NCBI RefSeq assembly: GCF_018128945.1
Contig: NZ_CP068393.1
Location: 1,860,001 to 1,924,000 of the forward strand
Length of the DNA: 64,000 bases
Direction of reading: 5' to 3'
Source: Aristaeella hokkaidonensis
GTDB taxonomy: Bacteria > Bacillota > Clostridia > Christensenellales > Aristaeellaceae
Shown here: piece by piece, positions 60,902 through 64,000 of the stretch
How positions within the stretch are numbered: position 1 is the first letter of the stretch
How the letters are laid out: each line of letters begins with the position of its first letter
The notes under the pieces: model-generated
Told to the model about the DNA's origin: nothing
What the model saw: the letters and a program-made list of their open reading frames with translations, nothing else
Database searches by the model: none
Position numbers and translations under genes: made by a program

Positions 60902-62214
60902 CTTTCTTTCATCTCCCCGTTTACAATATCAGTCCAGATGTCCACTTGGCCGGCATAGGAAATGGCATCCTGATATTCGATTTCTACCGGGTGCTCAAAC
61001 ATAAACGCAATTGTCACGCTGTATACGCCGCCGTCCTCCATCCACACGCGGACCTCAGCGCTTTCCACACGGTTTATAGAGTACGTCCCCTGATTCTGGA
61101 CCTTTATAATGCCCTTTTCACCGTCGATCCGGAGTGATGCCACCGTTTCCCTGGCCATCTCTTCCCACCGGGCATCCCAGGGATCCATATGGACGTCAGG
61201 GTACATATCAGAGTCCTTGTAATAACGATCATCTATCGTTACACGGGCACTAGTCAGTTTGCCAGTGTCTACGTCAATGCTTCCGCTCCAGGTTCGTTCT
61301 TTTCCACCCACTTCACCGAATTGTGTGTTATATATCATTCGGTCTGTTTCATATGCATCCCACTCGTTGGCACGCCAGACATCCTCGCCGGCTGTCCGTT
61401 TTGCGGACAGGGGCATTCCCAGCAGATTGGACATTTCCTTCCGGAGCTGTGTCTCATATTCCGCCATCTTGCCCGGTGCCGCGGCAGGTTCATCGAAATA
61501 TAATGCGTACATCTGCAGGAGTTCTTCATCCGTAATACGCCTGGCCGGCTCAAAAGTCACCATATCCAGGCCGCTGTATTCTTCCTCGTCCAGAGTGACG
61601 TATCCCAGGCCGTCGTCCGTCACCAGGGCAGTAAACGGCGTTTCCGGGCGAAGGCCGGAGCGGGTGTACAGTTCACCAATGGAAGAAAAGCGGTCTTCTT
61701 CTTCCTCTGTCAGTGAACGCAGGCCTGCTTCACATCCGCCGCCGCGCATGCAGTTGTGCCAGTTGACCATGGGGGCGTCAATCCGGATGCCCATCTGGCC
61801 AAAGGCGTCCACCACCTGCAGCAGTTCCTCGTCCGTCAGTTCACTGTAGGGCAGCAGCAGGAACCAGCTTTCGCCTTCATATTGCTCCTTGGGCAGTTCC
61901 ACCAGCGACAGCTTCACATGCTCCGTCAGGTTCAGGATGCTGCTTTCCGGCCGTGCGCCTTCATCCCAGCGGCGCTGTGCTTCCGGCAGGCGCTCGGTTT
62001 CCGTCTTGGAAAAACCAGGCATCTGGTAATTCCAGCAATCCTCCATGCCTTCATAAAACACGCTCAGGTCAGTAAAGCCATACTCGTTTTTTTCGATCTC
62101 AGGCTTCGGCATCGGCGCCGTCGTGGGCAGTGTCTCGACCACGTTTTCTGCCGCCGCGAGGCCTGACAGCAGCAGTGCCGCGCACAGCAGCCCTGTCAGT
62201 ATCTTTTTGATCAT
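60898..62214 (-). CDS. Secreted protein of unknown function, second
   Basis: 438 residues from ATG 62214 with AGGA upstream; a longer frame start at 62271 is rejected because the Met at 62214 begins a clear signal peptide (MIKKILTGLLCAALLLSGLAAA). Mature part contains LTDEELLQVVDAFGQMGI and RITDEELLQMYALYF, two copies of an EELLQ helix motif that may mark an internal duplication. No known domain. Lies 75 bp after the histidine kinase gene. Confidence 0.7.
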   Translation of the reverse strand: MIKKILTGLLCAALLLSGLAAAENVVETLPTTAPMPKPEIEKNEYGFTDLSVFYEGMEDCWNYQMPGFSKTETERLPEAQRRWDEGARPESSILNLTEHVKLSLVELPKEQYEGESWFLLLPYSELTDEELLQVVDAFGQMGIRIDAPMVNWHNCMRGGGCEAGLRSLTEEEEDRFSSIGELYTRSGLRPETPFTALVTDDGLGYVTLDEEEYSGLDMVTFEPARRITDEELLQMYALYFDEPAAAPGKMAEYETQLRKEMSNLLGMPLSAKRTAGEDVWRANEWDAYETDRMIYNTQFGEVGGKERTWSGSIDVDTGKLTSARVTIDDRYYKDSDMYPDVHMDPWDARWEEMARETVASLRIDGEKGIIKVQNQGTYSINRVESAEVRVWMEDGGVYSVTIAFMFEHPVEIEYQDAISYAGQVDIWTDIVNGEMKER

Positions 62215-62289
62215 TTTCCTATCCCTTCTTTCTGTCAGCGCCTGTTTGATGTGTTCCCGGGACACATTCACTTCCTGCTGACAGGTGTA

Positions 62290-63663
62290 TCATGCCTCAT
62301 TACTTGTAACGGAGTCATCAACGGCCCGTAATGGAGTTGTAAAGGTGACCGTCGTCCCTTTTCCGGGCTCGGATTCAAAGTGCAGTTCACCCTGGTGGAG
62401 CTCGGCAATCCTCTTGCACAGGCTCAGTCCCAGTCCGGCGCCGCCGTTCCGGCGGGTTCTCGCTTTATCCGCTTTCCAGAAGGGTTCGCAGGCATGTTCC
62501 AGTGCCTCCGCTGTCATGCCGATTCCCCGGTCCCGCACGGAAAAACCGTCCGGCAGGGCGGTCAGTGTAACGGTCGTTCCCGGCTCGGAGGCACGGATCG
62601 CGTTCACGGCCAGGTTATTTACAAGCAGGGACAGCAGTTCCCTGTCTCCCCGGATCACGCTGTCCTCGCCCTTGATTTCAATCATATGTTCCGCCGCCTG
62701 CCCGTTCAGCCGCGCAGCCGTTTCCTCCAGGACCCGCATCACAGAAACTGTTTCCATCTCCGGCTCTTCATTTCGCAGGCCGGTCAGTTTCATCAGCTGC
62801 TGGTCCATGTCCGTAAGACGACGGATCTCTCCCGCCATGCTGTCCGCAATCCGTTTCCGGTCTTCCGGCGGAAGCTCCCGCTGCATCAGCCGGGCGTTTC
62901 CCAGCAGGGACGTCAGCGGCGTGCGCATCTCATGCGCAAGTGCGTCCAGCAAAGCCTGCCGGGATTCGCTTTCCTCCCGCAGTTCCGTTTCCCGTTCCCC
63001 GACCGCATTCTGCATGCGGGAAAATGCCCGTGCCAGGGTGCCGATCTCGTCCCGCCGTTCCACCGGCAGCGGCACCTGCTCCCCGGTATTCCCGGCCACC
63101 GCGTCCGCCGCCTTCGTCAGTCGGCGGATCGGCCGCGTCAGAATGCCTGTCAGCAGCAGCGTCAGCACCGTCAGCAGCACGGAAGCGCCTGCCGCAGCAC
63201 CGTAGGCGATCCTGCGGTATTGATTTTTCATTTCATACAGGTCGCTCACATCCCGGACCAGGATCATGGTCAGCTGGCTGTTCACCGGCTCCGCGACCGC
63301 GTAGTATTCCGGTGAGCTTCGCGTGCTCAGCAGTGCGCTGCGCTGTCCGGTCAGCAGCTTCCTGCAGTCTTCATTCGGAAAGGGCGAGCCGTCTATGGTG
63401 CTGTTGTTCCAGCAGAAAATCAGCTCAATTCCCTGGGGCTGGTAATACTGCCTGTATTGCGCCGCATAGGTCACGGCGCCGCTGAAGTTCAGGTTTACCA
63501 TATCCCTCTGGACTTCCCGGAAAATCAGGGTCTCTGTCATCTGCGTCCGCTGTTTCTCCCGTTCCATGGACAGGGTGAAACTGCGGCTGCTCATGAACCA
63601 GGCCAGCCCGAAGAAAATAGGCACCGTCACCAGGAGGAGCAGCACCGACATCCTTTTTTTCAT
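62290..63663 (-). CDS. Sensor histidine kinase with HAMP domain
   Basis: 457 residues. Membrane helix 1 (about 5-25), external domain of ~130 residues, helix 2 (VLLTVLTLLLTGIL), HAMP (RPIRRLTKAADAVAGN), HisKA with LDALAHEMRTPLTSL and HATPase with NNLAVNAIRAS, DRGIGM and GGAGLGLSLC. External signal unknown. Coupled to the response regulator by an ATGA overlap. Confidence 0.92.
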   Translation of the reverse strand: MKKRMSVLLLLVTVPIFFGLAWFMSSRSFTLSMEREKQRTQMTETLIFREVQRDMVNLNFSGAVTYAAQYRQYYQPQGIELIFCWNNSTIDGSPFPNEDCRKLLTGQRSALLSTRSSPEYYAVAEPVNSQLTMILVRDVSDLYEMKNQYRRIAYGAAAGASVLLTVLTLLLTGILTRPIRRLTKAADAVAGNTGEQVPLPVERRDEIGTLARAFSRMQNAVGERETELREESESRQALLDALAHEMRTPLTSLLGNARLMQRELPPEDRKRIADSMAGEIRRLTDMDQQLMKLTGLRNEEPEMETVSVMRVLEETAARLNGQAAEHMIEIKGEDSVIRGDRELLSLLVNNLAVNAIRASEPGTTVTLTALPDGFSVRDRGIGMTAEALEHACEPFWKADKARTRRNGGAGLGLSLCKRIAELHQGELHFESEPGKGTTVTFTTPLRAVDDSVTSNEA

Positions 63664-64000
63664 GTGTCGCTGACGCCCCCGTTCCAGCGGTAGCCGTACT
63701 TATAGATTGTCTCAATGGTATTGTTCCCCAGTTTCGCCCGCAGGTGCTGGATATGCACGTCCACCGTACGGGTTTCCCCGATAAAGTCCCATCCCCACAC
63801 AGACGACAGGATCTTGTCCCGACTGAGGGCCGCCCCGGCGTTCCGCACCAGCAGCGCCAGCAGGTCAAACTCCGTCATCGTCATTGTCACCGGTTTTCCC
63901 CTCACGATGACGCTGCGGCCGTCAAAATCGACCCGCAGGTTCTTCTCCTCATAAACCTTCGGCTGGGTCCTCCGGAGAATCACGTCGATGCGCGCAAGCA
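63660..64000 (-). CDS. Response regulator, OmpR family, C-terminal part (cut by window edge)
   Basis: The visible ~113 residues hold the end of the receiver domain (ARIDVILRR) and the winged-helix domain (MTEFDLLALLVRNAGAALSRDKIL, RTVDVHIQHLRAKLG, IYKYGYRW). The frame is open through position 64000, so the GTG at 63983 is not the real start; the gene begins outside the window. Confidence 0.9.
   Translation of the reverse strand, partial: LARIDVILRRTQPKVYEEKNLRVDFDGRSVIVRGKPVTMTMTEFDLLALLVRNAGAALSRDKILSSVWGWDFIGETRTVDVHIQHLRAKLGNNTIETIYKYGYRWNGGVSDT

Overview
The window looks like a chromosomal segment of an anaerobic, sugar-fermenting Firmicute. It is probably a gut or rumen Clostridia related to the Christensenellales/Aristaeellaceae type, but that lineage is inferred from protein style and GC-rich coding and was not tested. 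The supporting evidence is the gram-positive S10 ribosomal order, strong AGGAGG ribosome binding sites, sigma-A type promoters, many LacI/AraC-controlled carbohydrate ABC systems, and a lipoprotein/FtsX exporter of the kind found in monoderms. I saw no rRNA, tRNA, CRISPR array or phage genes.

Layout. 1-4200: S10 ribosomal operon on the minus strand (rpsJ-rplC-rplD-rplW-rplB-rpsS-rplV-rpsC, the last cut by the edge) with its promoter and a structured leader. 4200-12800: ABC-F ATPase and WalJ-like hydrolase, a small surface-polysaccharide group (LicD, split transketolase, phosphoglycosyl transferase), then parB-parA-rpiB. 12800-21650: metal ABC transporter, HAD phosphatase, and a run of small enzymes including a second rpiB, a diguanylate cyclase, a fused flavodoxin-like reductase, a divergent C15 peptidase, DUF3781 and YunG-like proteins, and an alpha/beta hydrolase. 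21700-29780: a lipoprotein + FtsX permease + ATPase exporter, and a two-component system separated from it by an intact IS3-family element and a cluster of intergenic repeats. 29850-34020: GntP permease and glycerate 2-kinase, an orphan 78-residue protein, and a GNAT enzyme.

34100-59760 is a carbohydrate island. It begins with an RbsA-type sugar ABC transporter followed by L-fucose isomerase, then convergent RhaD-like aldolase and RhaB-like kinase, a GH31 glycosidase and a LacI regulator. Next come a GH4 alpha-galactosidase, two tandem AraC regulators and a CUT1 ABC importer. The last part is a five-gene operon (GatY/KbaY-type aldolase, FGGY kinase, GatD-like dehydrogenase, aldo/keto reductase, FucU-like mutarotase) divergent from a PfkB kinase. 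Eight LacI-type operators fall into two sequence classes. The class GAAACGATTC occurs at the RbsA-type transporter, the alpha-galactoside importer and both sides of the divergent aldolase/PfkB pair. The simplest reading is a coordinated route for galactose-like sugars that could run by reduction to a polyol, oxidation to a ketose, two phosphorylations and aldol cleavage. This is my main candidate for an undescribed system.

59840-64000: two secreted proteins of unknown function downstream of a second two-component system, which is cut by the window edge.

The intergenic regions carry repeats: two families of 7-bp tandem arrays, a CATTCCGA...GGAATCCC palindromic element, and a four-hairpin array with TATTTCA linkers. 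Several arrays supply the stop codons of neighbouring genes.
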